Source of the DNA: Chaetoderma sp. LZ-2023a
Lineage: Eukaryota > Mollusca > Caudofoveata > Chaetodermatida > Chaetodermatidae
Direction: 5' to 3'
NCBI GenBank assembly: GCA_034401795.1
Contig: CM067370.1
Location: 107,965,387-108,029,386 of the forward strand
Length of the DNA stretch: 64,000 nucleotides
How positions within the stretch are numbered: position 1 is the first letter of the stretch; the number at the start of each line of letters is the position of its first letter. The notes beneath the pieces were generated by a model. That model saw nothing but the letters and a program-made list of their open reading frames with translations. It had not been told where the DNA came from and did not search any database. Position numbers and translations under genes: made by a program. Of the stretch, positions 45,975 to 55,161 are shown piece after piece.

Positions 45975-46540
45975 TAAAACATAAGATTTATTATTTAAAG
46001 CTCAGCGATAATAACAAATAAGCAAGGAAGTCTGTCAGTAATTCTGACCACTGCCACTACCAATCTTTAAAACGGTTCCATTCAAGCCCCTGGCTTTATT
46101 ACAGCTAATTATGTGGTATTATGGAATTGTGTTATGGCTAAAGATGCCTTCGCACATAATGTACGCATAATCAACGCGTCTTCGGTGGCTGTCTAATTGA
46201 GGAATCCAGTTTGTCAGTCAATCATATGACATCATAATAAACTGTGACATGCAGACTGATGTTATAATCATTTACGCCATGAATGACTCGATTTAATCCA
46301 TGTTAAATGCTTAGTAGTCTGTCAGGCTATATGAATTGTATGTCTTTACTATTAGTTCCAAAATATTCAACAGCATGTTTAACTAGTAAATCCATTAAAG
46401 ACATACAATTCGTATACTTGACACACTTCTTAATGTTCAAGACGGAGAGCTTGACATGTGATTCATTATGGATTTTGGATGTGACATAAGAAAATTTACC
46501 AAATTTCTTTTTGACGAGTGAGATGACATACTTACCTCCA
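45975..46540. other. Sequence upstream of exon A
   Basis: No exon recognised. A P2-like palindrome ('ccaaaatattcaacagcatg') occurs near 46355-46430. Confidence 0.5.
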
Positions 46541-46544
46541 TAAC

Positions 46545-46590
46545 ACTCTTGATATACTAGTATATCGGCTCTTAAGTTCAATAATATTCA
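46545..46590. repeat. Terminal inverted repeat, left
   Basis: 'actcttgatatactagtata' then 'tcggctcttaagttcaat', matching the inverse complement of 61173-61217 with very few differences. It contains a palindromic 'gatatactagtatatc'. It borders the Polinton-like block, but no target-site duplication is visible. Confidence 0.7.
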
Positions 46591-46608
46591 ACGAGTGGTG
46601 TGACCAAG

Positions 46609-47739
46609 TGCCTGTACTGGGGTTCAACTCTGGGCGTTATGACCTGAACCTCATCTAGAAGTACTTTGTTGATGAGCTGACTGACAGTACAGGTACAGTC
46701 AAAGTTGCCAAGAAGGCTAGTCAGACCATGTTCCTCATAACACCTGAGCTACGGTTTCTCGATGTGCTGAACTACCTCGGCCCAGGAGTCTCAGAAGCTG
46801 GTTGGTGCCCTCTCTGGCAAGAAGCGGCTGCTGTACGCATCGAAACTCAAGTGGTATATAACCCATGGCCTGGAGATCACTGCTGTACACCGCACCATAG
46901 ACTATGAGGCCAAGCGCCCATTCAAGTAGTTCGTGGAAAATGTTACGGAGGACCACCGCTCGGGAGATATAGATAAGAGCAAAGCGCTCTTGGCAGATCT
47001 CTTCAAACTCCTCGGCAACAGTGCATACGGGAAGCTCATTGAGGCCCTAGAACGTCATAGCAACACCAGCTTCACGAAGGATGAACGCGTGGTAGACAAG
47101 GCCCTGCGTAGTGCATGGTTCGAAGATCTCGAGATCGGTGAGTCATATGAGTTCCAGAGTCGCAAGCCGAGAATCACTATTCGAAGGCCCTTCCAGGTGG
47201 GGATAGGCGTTTATGAGCTCGCAAAGCTGTGAATGCTGGAGTTCTACTACGACTTCCTCGATCGCTATGTAGCTCGTGACAGATTTGAGTACCTGCAGAT
47301 GTACACTGACTCCGCGTCTATCGATATAGCAGGCTCCAACCTTGACGACGTCATTCAGCCTGAGATGCGAGCAGAGTATCAGGCTCATAAACGGGACTGG
47401 CTAGCTTGGAACAAATGGTCTGGATGGACTCCGGGACTGTTCAAGCTCGAGTTCGAAGGCTCTCGTAGTAGCGCTCTCTGCTCCAAATGCTACTACGTGG
47501 AGAGCACAGCTGCAAGTAAGTGCTCAGCTAAGGGAATGTCAAAGTGGCGGAATGAGGTCTCTTCGCAGAGGTTCTACAGCGCCCTACATGGCGGGGTGGA
47601 CAGAATTAAAAACCGAGGCCTACGCATGCGCAACCAGGGTATGGTGATGTATGAGCAGGAAAAACTTGGACTCTCAACTTACTATAAGCGCCATGTGCTG
47701 CTCATACCGAGCCCATCGAGTATCATGTTAGCACCCTAG
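46609..47739 (+). pseudogene. Protein-primed DNA polymerase B fragment
   Basis: Replicative polymerase of a Polinton-type element. Visible parts: an exonuclease motif region with 'GFNSGRYDLNLI' (about 46619-46654), a segment with 'RFLDVLNYLGPG', the motif B-like 'LLGNSAYGKLIE' (about 47005-47042) and the motif C-like 'MYTDSAS' (about 47297-47320). The N-terminus is missing. A large internal deletion near 46790 removes the third exonuclease motif and motif A, with a frame change. In-frame stops occur near 46655, 46927 and 47230. It cannot encode an active enzyme. Its 3' end overlaps the convergent integrase by about 17 nt. Confidence 0.85.
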
Positions 47740-48811
47740 GTGGTGGTAGCTGTGTGTCTGCAAGGACGAGCTGAAGCTCTTCTACGACAAATGGTCGTCT
47801 AGGCACTCTGTGCTGGCGTGCCAGGTAGTACAGTGTAGGCCGCCCCTCCGCCTCCACATACCTTTCAAACCTGTGAACATCTATCGACCAGTTAGGATCT
47901 GTTGCATGCCGTCGACCACCTTCCAGCTCACCAGGCTCATACAGGTACCGAACCAGAGCATCAGGTGGTAGGCACTTCTCTCCCTTGTTCACTCCTCTAC
48001 AGCTGTGACTGGCAACAGCAGTGTCTGATAGCCGCTACCGACTTCTTCCCGATAACCCTAGTAACCTCGGCATTGGATCTCACCACCACAGCAGGCAGCC
48101 CTCTCACCCATACTCTAGAACGTTCACTCGGCGCGGCCATTTCCTGGGCATATTGGTGTGGGAACAGTCTCTCTGCCAGTGTACGATTCCACCACTCACC
48201 GATAGCCTGGGCACGGTGATGCCCTACCTCGCCTCGCCTAACTGCCACATCGTGTTTCCGCAGAGGGCTACAGTCTCACCTCTGAACTCCTTACCCTCAT
48301 CCACCTGCAACAATTCCGGCCACTGGAGGGGATTTATCGAAGCCTCGTAGACACCCTGGAATGCCTGGGCCACCTGGCCAGCTGACTTGTCTGTGAGCGG
48401 TACTGCAGCCTTGTACCTGCTGGTGACATCGACGATGGCGAGGGCATACTTGTAGGTCTTACGACCAACCGAGTCGTGTGGAAGGAATAGAACATCTGCC
48501 TGGTGAACTCTGTTCGGGACAGTTTCATCGAAATGGGCATGCCTGATGTGCCGTGGACGAGGTCTGTATATCTGCCACATCGCTTGGTGGCTGAGCCACT
48601 GGCTATCTGTCTCCAATGTGAAGTTGTGGCCCTTGCGACGTGCAGTCTCGAGTAGTTGAGGGAGCTCACGGTAACATCCTCCAGGCTGATAGTAGAGTTC
48701 CTCAAGAAAGACGGTGGATAAGCTCCCGGATTTCATCACTGACGTCCACTCCCATCCTGTCACGCACGGCCTGGGTGATTTAATCACTGACGTCCACTCC
48801 CGTCCTGTCAC
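47723..48811 (-). pseudogene. Polinton-type integrase, frameshifted
   Basis: Retroviral-type (rve, DDE) integrase in three frames: 48811-48224, 48248-47997 and 47992-47723. The first has the catalytic Asp contexts 'HQADVLFLPHD' and 'LLQVDEGKEFRG', with 'YALAIVDVTSRYKAAVPLTD' between. The second, 'HHRAQAIGEWWNRTLAERLF', carries the Glu helix. The third, 'PPDALVRYLYEPGELEGGRR', is the basic C-terminal part. At least two frameshifts break it. Near the 5' side a 48-bp tandem duplication (48735-48830) adds further damage. Convergent with the polymerase, as in many Polintons. Confidence 0.85.
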
Positions 48812-48830
48812 ACACGGCCTGGGTGAACTC
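48735..48830. repeat. 48-bp tandem duplication
   Basis: Two copies starting 'atcactgacgtccactccc' at 48735 and 48783, differing at a few positions. They overlap the start of the integrase reading frame. Confidence 0.8.
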
Positions 48831-48995
48831 TAAACAAACGAACAGATGGCCGTCATTCATTCGACCATCACTGAAGACCTCCTCATACACCTCCGTACAC
48901 CGGCGTCTAGTCTCTGCTGGATCCTCACTGAACGGCAGTTTATCGATCAACCCTCGGACGTTAAGTGTTTTGACCAGGTCGTACAGACGCCATCC
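48780..48995 (-). pseudogene. Unknown protein fragment upstream of integrase
   Basis: Open minus frame between a TAA at 48996-48998 and a TAA at 48780-48782. Contains 'LIDKLPFSEDPAETRRRC' and 'MNDGHLFVCLEFTQAV'. The composition looks coding. It may be the N-terminal part of the integrase gene or a separate ORF; no family recognised. Confidence 0.5.
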
Positions 48996-49016
48996 TTATA
49001 TAGCGCGGCTTAAATG

Positions 49017-49409
49017 TTCGGCGGCCCAGATGGCTGGGAGTGCTATGGCAACGTACGGTAGCCAAGGGCCTGCAACTCCGAAGAACGTACCTACTCCTGA
49101 GGAGGCAGTGGTCGAGCATGAGAGTCATAACCAGGCGATGAGAAGCTGTCTAAGGAGAAGTTTGAGTACAGCAAAGCACTCAAGCATATGCAACAGAGGG
49201 TGGCACGCTGACGACAACTCCGAGCTCAGGCCAACCAGAGCATCAAAGAGGCAGATGAGAGTCTTGATGAGTACTAAGAGGCTGTAAAAATATCTGAGCC
49301 AACGCTCGACTATGAAGCATCGACAGGTCAGAAGACAGCAGACTTTATAGCAGTGGTGGCAGCCGCAGCTGTGACAACAGGAGTCGTGCTCTACGCACAC
49401 TCAAGCTGA
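49017..49409 (+). pseudogene. Coiled-coil plus membrane-anchor protein remnant
   Basis: The plus strand carries, in slightly offset frames, 'MATYGSQGPATPKNVPTPEE' (from about 49048), then a charged helical stretch ('EYSKALKHMQQRVAR', 'NQSIKEADESLDEY'), and finally the hydrophobic tail 'ADFIAVVAAAAVTTGVVLYA' ending in TGA at 49407-49409. Two in-frame stops and a frameshift. A coiled coil followed by a C-terminal membrane segment suggests a membrane-anchored structural protein; family unknown. Confidence 0.5.
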
Positions 49410-50286
49410 ATCCTGATGTTTTCGACACGCATACATCAGCATAGTCAAAGAAAAGTACCGTCACACCTAATGAGCGAGTCCCAGCCATGAGGTTTCCGAT
49501 GTTGAAGCTGAGCCGGTTGCCCTGATTAGGTGGGATGTTCCTGCCCCCGCGGTGGTGACAGCCCTCGAGTGCCGACTCGAGGTCGTCGCTTTCACTGGTT
49601 AGTCGCAGAAGCGCATATGACTTAGTTCTCTGTCTGTAGAGTTGGAAATCAGCCAGCTCACGTACCTCGCCAAGAACATTGGTCCCAGGAACTACAAGCT
49701 TGAAGTCGTCAAGCTTATCCACCTGCTGGATGGCTCCTCCCATCTGAACCAGGACTGCAGTAGCGACACAGTCCGAGACACCACGATGCAATGTCAGCTC
49801 TACCCGTTGGTTAGCTGTGGCTTGGACCTGCTGGTGTTCTCGCTCCACATGCACGATCCGCTGTTTGGAACCAGTTTGCTTCAGCTCCTGGTCATTCTCG
49901 TCATGCCAGACATGAAGTCTTGGAGCATTCATCGTCACATCTGCGAGCTGCTCAGTGTACACCTGGAGAAACAGCCTACCCTGCATGGCAGCCGGATTCA
50001 CGTGTGTGTTCTCGAGGAGGATTAAGAGTATAACTGCCACGGGCCTTTCGTCACCTGCCTGTAGTTCAAATTCCGTGAACCCCTCATTGCACCCCACAGC
50101 GTAGTACCCCTTTCCCTTCACATAGAATGTGGATCCACGAGCCAGCGGACCTAGGACTCGGTACGCATCGTTCACATAGGTGGTGTTCACGGTGCTGTTG
50201 CTCTGCACGATCTCCCACCTGTTCAGAACCTGTGGGAGCTCTACCGTCTGTTCTGTTGTGCTCTGAAGCTTGAACTCGAGTGTCAT
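49345..50286 (-). CDS. Possible structural protein, C-terminal ORF
   Basis: 313 codons, beta-rich and without membrane segments or known motifs. Features include 'RGSTFYVKGKGYYAVG' and 'NQGNRLSFNIGNLMAGTRSL'. It starts one codon after the in-frame stop of 50290-50631, in the same frame, so the two may be one gene split by a stop or two adjacent genes. Size, beta character and position suit a capsid-type protein, but I cannot show homology. The last residues overlap the convergent plus-strand remnant. Confidence 0.5.
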   Translation of the reverse strand: MTLEFKLQSTTEQTVELPQVLNRWEIVQSNSTVNTTYVNDAYRVLGPLARGSTFYVKGKGYYAVGCNEGFTEFELQAGDERPVAVILLILLENTHVNPAAMQGRLFLQVYTEQLADVTMNAPRLHVWHDENDQELKQTGSKQRIVHVEREHQQVQATANQRVELTLHRGVSDCVATAVLVQMGGAIQQVDKLDDFKLVVPGTNVLGEVRELADFQLYRQRTKSYALLRLTSESDDLESALEGCHHRGGRNIPPNQGNRLSFNIGNLMAGTRSLGVTVLFFDYADVCVSKTSGFSLSVRRARLLLSQLRLPPLL

Positions 50287-50289
50287 GCT

Positions 50290-50631
50290 CTAGATCTCGT
50301 GGATCTGTGCCGAGATTGCAAAGTCGATGTACTTCCCAGCAGCGGATAACGGGTTCTCATCGTGTATACTGGGTCGATTGACTGTCAGGCGATCCTTCCG
50401 AGGATCAGTGCGGTGCGATGTCGCGGGTTCAATGGCCCCATCTGGATGTTGTACATACTGCAGCATGTTTAAGGTCTGGGTATATAGAGGTTTTAAACAG
50501 CTGCCCTGTTCGGTAAAGTTCTCCAGCAGATTGTCTATAGGCAGCAGGACAAGTCGGCACGACACCCACGGCGTGCACTGTCCCACTGTGACAGGGTCCG
50601 AGGACTGCTTCGTGACATCAACATTATCCAC
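50290..50631 (-). CDS. Possible structural protein, N-terminal ORF
   Basis: 113 codons from a GTG; the frame stays open upstream to about 50770 without an ATG. Contains 'CTPWVSCRLVLLPIDNLLEN' and 'GAIEPATSHRTDP'. Ends TAG, with ATG of the next ORF three bases on in the same frame. Overlaps the 5' extension of the divergent plus-strand ORF. Confidence 0.45.
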   Translation of the reverse strand: MDNVDVTKQSSDPVTVGQCTPWVSCRLVLLPIDNLLENFTEQGSCLKPLYTQTLNMLQYVQHPDGAIEPATSHRTDPRKDRLTVNRPSIHDENPLSAAGKYIDFAISAQIHEI

Positions 50632-50778
50632 GAGCGAGCCAAGGTCACACCTCCGTCTGATGCGGAGATACTGGCCGCCATAGAGGAAGGAGCGCCAGCT
50701 CGTAGTACAAAAGAACTCCTGACTCGGATACCCTACTGGAAGTTTGACAGCACCCAGGGCAGGGCACTCAACCTACCT

Positions 50779-51195
50779 GTGGCCAAAACTAACAGTCCTG
50801 TTATTCTAGCTCTCCAAAGGGCGAGGGTCAAACCCAGAGATCTACTAACGGTCGGGAAGTGGGCTGTCATATTTAGCCTCCATAGCCAGGAAGAGCGAGA
50901 TATACTGGATAGCCTCCAGTCTGGAGCAAATAACTACTTCAGGGAGGTCAGTGCCGCTGTAGCGGAGAGCCACGACACCGGTCATGTAGAAGGTACTCAG
51001 GAGGGGCTCACTGTTGGCCGCATGGAGGCTGTTGAGCACATCTTCAACGAAAGAGGGTGCACGAGATTGGCCAGCAATCTGCCAGCATTTCTGAAATTCA
51101 CAGATAACTACCAGGACTACCTTTACGCAGCTGCGACAGTCTGTCAGCGATATCACGTAGAGCAGGCTAGTTTCCTGGCTGGATTCAGCTTGTAG
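50779..51195 (+). CDS. Unknown protein of the Polinton-like element
   Basis: 138 codons from a GTG; the same frame is open upstream to about 50620 with coding-like content ('PPSDAEILAAIEEGAPA'), so the true start is unclear or lost. Alpha-helical, with 'KPRDLLTVGKWAVIFSL' and 'NYFREVSAAVAES'. No motif recognised. Confidence 0.5.
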   Translation: MAKTNSPVILALQRARVKPRDLLTVGKWAVIFSLHSQEERDILDSLQSGANNYFREVSAAVAESHDTGHVEGTQEGLTVGRMEAVEHIFNERGCTRLASNLPAFLKFTDNYQDYLYAAATVCQRYHVEQASFLAGFSL

Positions 51196-51258
51196 GCGAC
51201 GGTCTGCGCTTTTTCCACAGAGATGGCTTGAAGTGTGACAGCTCACCTGTCTCCTTGT

Positions 51259-51522
51259 TCAGACATGCGTGCGGAGGATGGTTAGCACTTGGTCGGCGGT
51301 AGCCTCATCTATATCTGGGAGACTAAACAGCAATACTTCCTGCACCAGCTCTTTTGCCTGGAGAGTGGGGAATCCTGCACCTCCGGCGGATACGAAGGAT
51401 GCGATGGAAGCGTCAAGCATGAAATCCCAGCAGCAGCTGAGAAGATAGCGTAGAGGACCTGTGTCAGCACCCACAGTGTCTAGTACATCCAGTATCTGTA
51501 TGATACATGCACGGGAAGCCAT
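51259..51522 (-). CDS. Small unknown protein
   Basis: 87 codons with ATG. Largely helical and hydrophobic in parts ('LRYLLSCCWDFMLDASIAS'). It starts two bases after the stop of the upstream ORF at 51525, a spacing typical of compact viral gene clusters. Function unknown. Confidence 0.55.
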   Translation of the reverse strand: MASRACIIQILDVLDTVGADTGPLRYLLSCCWDFMLDASIASFVSAGGAGFPTLQAKELVQEVLLFSLPDIDEATADQVLTILRTHV

Positions 51523-51524
51523 GA

Positions 51525-52009
51525 CTATCCTGTGGTCTTAAACGGCAAACCAAAGAACTCTGACTTCTTCATCTCGGTAGCACCTTTTTTGCCATCGACA
51601 GTGATACTGCTCAGGCTGATGGTGCCTATCTTGAGATTCTCTCCATCCTGTTGGAATGAGCTCCGCGATTTCAGGATCCTTAACCAGGTACTGTGCAAAG
51701 GACTCAGCCATAACCTTGATGGATCCAGCCTCATTGACTCCAAGCATACCTTGCATCGTCGCCCTCTCCTTGATGCCCATCCCCTTGTATACAGTCTTGG
51801 CCTTGTTAATGGCCGATTGTCCTACCGTATCAGTGTTCGCGATGTGATCTCGGGCTGGGATGGTACCGCGGATCTCCTGCAGGTCTCCCTTCTCATCGAA
51901 GTCTAGGAAGGAGTTAGGGGCAACAGTGTCCTCTGAACCGAGGCATGCCTCGCCCAAGTGAGCAAGATCGCCTAGCTCTGCTTTCTAGGTCTGTGAGCGA
52001 CAGAGTCAT
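51525..52009 (-). pseudogene. Unknown protein, two frameshifts
   Basis: Begins with ATG at 52007-52009, overlapping the TGA of the preceding gene (ATGA). It changes frame near 51990 and again near 51650, then ends 'EFFGLPFKTTG' before the TAA at 51539-51541. Middle part: 'TVGQSAINKAKTVYKGMGIK'. Soluble, no motif recognised. Confidence 0.5.
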
Positions 52010-52164
52010 AGTGCAGACGGCTTAAACATACTAGTCATACCGCCAGTGAAATAGTTGGGCATAGGAGGACCACGCAGTCGGCCAAGGGAATAGGTAGCAG
52101 TGCTCAGGGTACTGGCCCTCTCTGCAGGGGCACGCCTTGTGGGCGGTCCACCATTCCCGGGCAT
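52006..52164 (-). CDS. 52-aa basic small ORF
   Basis: Starts 'MPGNGGPPTRRAPAERAS' and ends 'GGMTSMFKPSAL'. Gly/Pro/Arg-rich. Its stop overlaps the next start as ATGA. Too short for the usual ORF cut-off but supported by that overlap. Function unknown. Confidence 0.45.
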   Translation of the reverse strand: MPGNGGPPTRRAPAERASTLSTATYSLGRLRGPPMPNYFTGGMTSMFKPSAL

Positions 52165-52251
52165 TGGCAATCCTCAGCCTGTGTGCTCAACTATGGGCTA
52201 CACACCACCCTCCGGCACGCCATGTCTCATATGCTGCAGGGGTCTCGTGAT

Positions 52252-52648
52252 CTAGGCGACGATGATCTCAGTCATTGTACTCGTTGTTAGCCCTAGAACC
52301 GCGGCCTCCATTAGTGTAACATGTTCACCCATGATCTTGGCATCGGCAGTGTAGGAGGCACCACTGACGGCGATCTTTGGGATGGGGGTGAGTTATTCCG
52401 AGACAGTGCTCGGCAACCCCACACACCACTATAGCGAGGACAGCCGCAGTGGCGGCAGGAAGAACCCCATTTCCACCTGTCATCTTCACCACGGCCACAT
52501 TCGCCGCCACGTTACTGGCGATATGGACTGCCAGAGGTTTTGCTTTGGTCAGTAACTTCTGTGTCTTGGTTCGGAGCAGGTTCTCCACCTTCTGAAGACT
52601 CGCCTGGCTCTCGGATAGTTGCTTCACGATCTGTACCGTTGACATCAT
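52252..52648 (-). pseudogene. Small membrane protein remnant
   Basis: ATG at 52646-52648. Helical start ('SESQASLQKVENLLRTKTQK'), then the hydrophobic segment 'PAATAAVLAIVVCGVAEHC'. A frameshift near 52385 moves the tail ('KIMGEHVTLMEAAVLGLTTS') to another frame, ending TAG at 52252-52254. Probably one transmembrane segment; family unknown. Confidence 0.5.
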
Positions 52649-52781
52649 TGTTTAAGCACCGAGTATACAATGCGGTTAAACATCTGCGTCCCCTGTCGAG
52701 AGCGCTAATAAGATCTTCCCAGTCTGCATCTGCCAGGTGTCCGGGTAGGAATATTCATCTCTCTATTAAGACATCTTAAAC

Positions 52782-53261
52782 ATGTCCGGGCTCACGCTAT
52801 GCGAGAAGAGGGAGTTGAAGGACTACAAGAGGAAGACACTAGATGAGCTCGCTCAGCTCTCCGGTGCTGCGCTGACAGAGGAGCTGACAGCTGTGAAGCT
52901 CTATCTAGGATTTAGTAAGGGACAGATCTGCTTCTTCGAATATCTTATCATGGGAAGGAGTATCGTCGAGCAGCTCCTGCAAGCTAAAGGTTTCTACAAG
53001 GATCGGGAGTATTTGTCAGATGTGTTGCAGCAGTTGCAGACCGCCATGGCCTCACCGGACTCAGAGCTGAACAAGGCTTTGCGATACTACAAGCTGGAAA
53101 AAGGATGCGCTGCAGAACCCTCCAGCCCTTGGATGTGCAGGTTGGCAGCGGGTATAGGGGCTGTAGGGCATGCCAAGCTGGTTCAGTGTCTCACCGTGGT
53201 CCCCACTGCTACTGTAGAGAGTCAGGATAGTCTTATAGCTGATTTGCTAGAGGCGGAGTAG
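52782..53261 (+). CDS. Unknown helical protein, 159 aa
   Basis: ATG-initiated and uninterrupted, one of the few intact ORFs in the block. Charged and helical: 'CEKRELKDYKRKTLDELAQL', 'GQICFFEYLIMGRSIVEQL', 'DREYLSDVLQQLQTAM'. Ends 15 bases inside the convergent gene at 53247. No family recognised. Confidence 0.6.
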   Translation: MSGLTLCEKRELKDYKRKTLDELAQLSGAALTEELTAVKLYLGFSKGQICFFEYLIMGRSIVEQLLQAKGFYKDREYLSDVLQQLQTAMASPDSELNKALRYYKLEKGCAAEPSSPWMCRLAAGIGAVGHAKLVQCLTVVPTATVESQDSLIADLLEAE

Positions 53262-53958
53262 GCTGATCCCGAGCGCCATGATAGCTAGGCCTGACAACAC
53301 TTGTAGAGCTACCACGGGAAGCGGTGTCGTGTCGACTGGCTGCAGTGTCAGGGTCAGAAGTTTATGTGCTGCCATGCCCGTACTACGCATAGGTGCGTTG
53401 ATATCAGTGTTGAAGCCGAAGTGGACACCGGGGGAACTCCCCTCGACTATCATGTTGTTATAGCCCCTGACTTGGAGGGCCTCCATGTTCACGATCGTGT
53501 TGCTCGGAATCAACCGTAGGTGTGGTGAAATAGCAGTCAAGTTTGTGACGGGTCTTCTGCAACCCCTGCTGGAACTTAGCAATAAGACTACTGGGGTCTG
53601 CCACGATGATCATATCCTCAACGAGACTGATGAACATGGCCTGGACCTCTGCTCCGCTGACACCATCTATGGAATGACGCAGCTTGGTCTGTGCTGTAAG
53701 GAGTCAGTAGCACAGTGCTTCCAGGGACTGCTTGATCTGAACAATCCCTGCCGGTGTGAGGCCTGAGGTGGTGAGTGGGACAAAGTACTTCCACACATCT
53801 GGATAGTCCTGCCGCAAGCCAGTGATGGGCATATTTTGCACCAGCACTCCAGGTTCGGAGTCTGGATCGAACGAGAATGTCGCTGTCTTCCGACGGCCTA
53901 CTCGTCGGGGTGTTCGATAGGGGAATCCTGAGTAGTCACGTCTTGGGTCACCGTACAT
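53247..53958 (-). pseudogene. Unknown protein with C-terminal membrane anchor
   Basis: ATG at 53956-53958. The basic/aromatic start ('YGDPRRDYSGFPYRTPRRVG') runs to an in-frame TGA at 53704-53706 and continues in the same frame ('TKLRHSIDGVSGAEVQAMFI'). A frameshift near 53510 leads to a tail with 'PSNTIVNMEALQVRGYNNMI' and the hydrophobic end 'LQVLSGLAIMALGISLL'. About 237 codons in all. Could be a virion or membrane protein; no homology recognised. Confidence 0.5.
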
Positions 53959-53963
53959 AACCC

Positions 53964-54378
53964 CTAGACCACTGTTGTCACCACCATGCCACTGGGTGAG
54001 CGCTGAACTCTCTGTAGTCTGCTGGCCGCTGAGACGCTATGACTGTCGAGCTGTGGGTCCAAGTCGTTTGTATCAGGGAGGTTTGCACCCAGCTCATGGA
54101 GGATTCGTCGCACCGTGAAGTACACGTGGAATCTGAGACAGAGGCTTGGAGCAGCCATCCAAGTATGAGCTTGCTTCGCATCCTTGATGGTGATGGGCGG
54201 TTGGTCAGCGGTCGTGGGTTGACGGAGAAGCTGGTTCGGGACCGTCCATCCACTGTGATGGAGAAGTGTTAGCACTGGTATATCAGACAACAGACCTCTC
54301 AGGCCAGTCAAGGGGGTACCCAGGAGGGGCGGTTGGTTGGCTCCGGATGACTGTCGTGAGGTTCAGTGGGAAGGCCAT
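53964..54378 (-). pseudogene. Unknown protein, frameshifted
   Basis: ATG at 54376-54378 ('MAFPLNLTTVIRSQPTAPPG'), a frame change near 54310, then 'LLSDIPVLTLLHHSGWTVPN' and 'LRFHVYFTVRRILHELGANL', ending TAG at 53964-53966. Starts five bases before the next gene's ATG. Function unknown. Confidence 0.5.
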
Positions 54379-54417
54379 CTATACTAGTGTTCTTAAAGCT
54401 ACCGTACAGGCAGCACA

Positions 54418-54526
54418 CTATTTGTAGTCGTCTCGACTCCAGAGACCAGCGAGGCAACCTTGCCGTAACATCTCGTTTTTTAGCTCCTCCATATCAACCC
54501 GCCCGCTGGAGCCTTTGAGGTATTGC
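54418..54526 (-). pseudogene. Short ORF tail next to DIRS copy 2
   Basis: Reads 'RVDMEELKNEMLRQGCLAG' up to a stop at 54418-54420. It is cut on its 5' side by the truncated DIRS copy. It could be the C-terminus of the exonuclease-like gene on the far side of the DIRS, or a separate small gene. Confidence 0.4.
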
Positions 54527-55161
54527 TGTAGCAATTTTCTGCGACATCTGAATAGCATCACCTATCCAACGATAAATAGTATCTTTCGAGGCGCGCAAAT
54601 GAGGAGCTTTGAGACATAACCAGAGATTTCGAGTCATCTCTCCACTCCTCAGTACGTTTTTTTATACATTTTCAGACATCTGACAGGACACCAAGCAGAA
54701 GAGTTTGGGTTATGTCTAACTAAACTTGGCAAATTGATCGGTTGGCCTGGATATTTAAGTGACTCATTCTTTGCCAGGAAACAAAGACATGGAAGTAGTC
54801 TTAAACCTTCACCCGTGACGACAAAACGGTCTTGCTCGGCAGATAGCGCATGAATCTCGCTTCTCCTTCTCGCCGATGCTGCTGCAACCAAGAAAACTGA
54901 TTTAATAGTTCACAGTTTAATATCTATAGATCTAATCGGTTCAATAAGTTTTTCAACTTCGTGTAAATGACAGATAAAATCTGCTACGTGTTGAACAGAT
55001 GCAGACAAGGGATTAATATCTCTTCCCTGACACCATTCTGCAAATTTGTTGATTCTATAATTATATGTTTTGGTGGTTGACCCTCTTCTAGCTGAAGCGA
55101 CAAACTTCGCTGCTTGCTCAGAAAAGCTACCCTCAATTGCACGCTGCTTGACAACATCCAT
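54526..55161 (-). pseudogene. DIRS copy 2 recombinase remnant
   Basis: Has '[17 protein letters not shown]' and '[12 protein letters not shown]', but about 190 bp between them are deleted near 54945 relative to copy 1. A stop or frameshift occurs near 54650. The H-x-x-R and Tyr parts are absent. Confidence 0.88.

Noticed and set aside
48823-49287. Plus-strand 154-codon ORF
   Set aside because: Its first half is antisense to the better-supported minus frame at 48780-48995. Only the part from about 49048 looks coding and is annotated separately.
46655-53706. Alternative genetic code with TGA or TAG read through in the Polinton-like block
   Set aside because: Stops of several kinds co-occur with frameshifts and deletions, so ordinary decay explains them. 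The GCN1 exons use standard stops.
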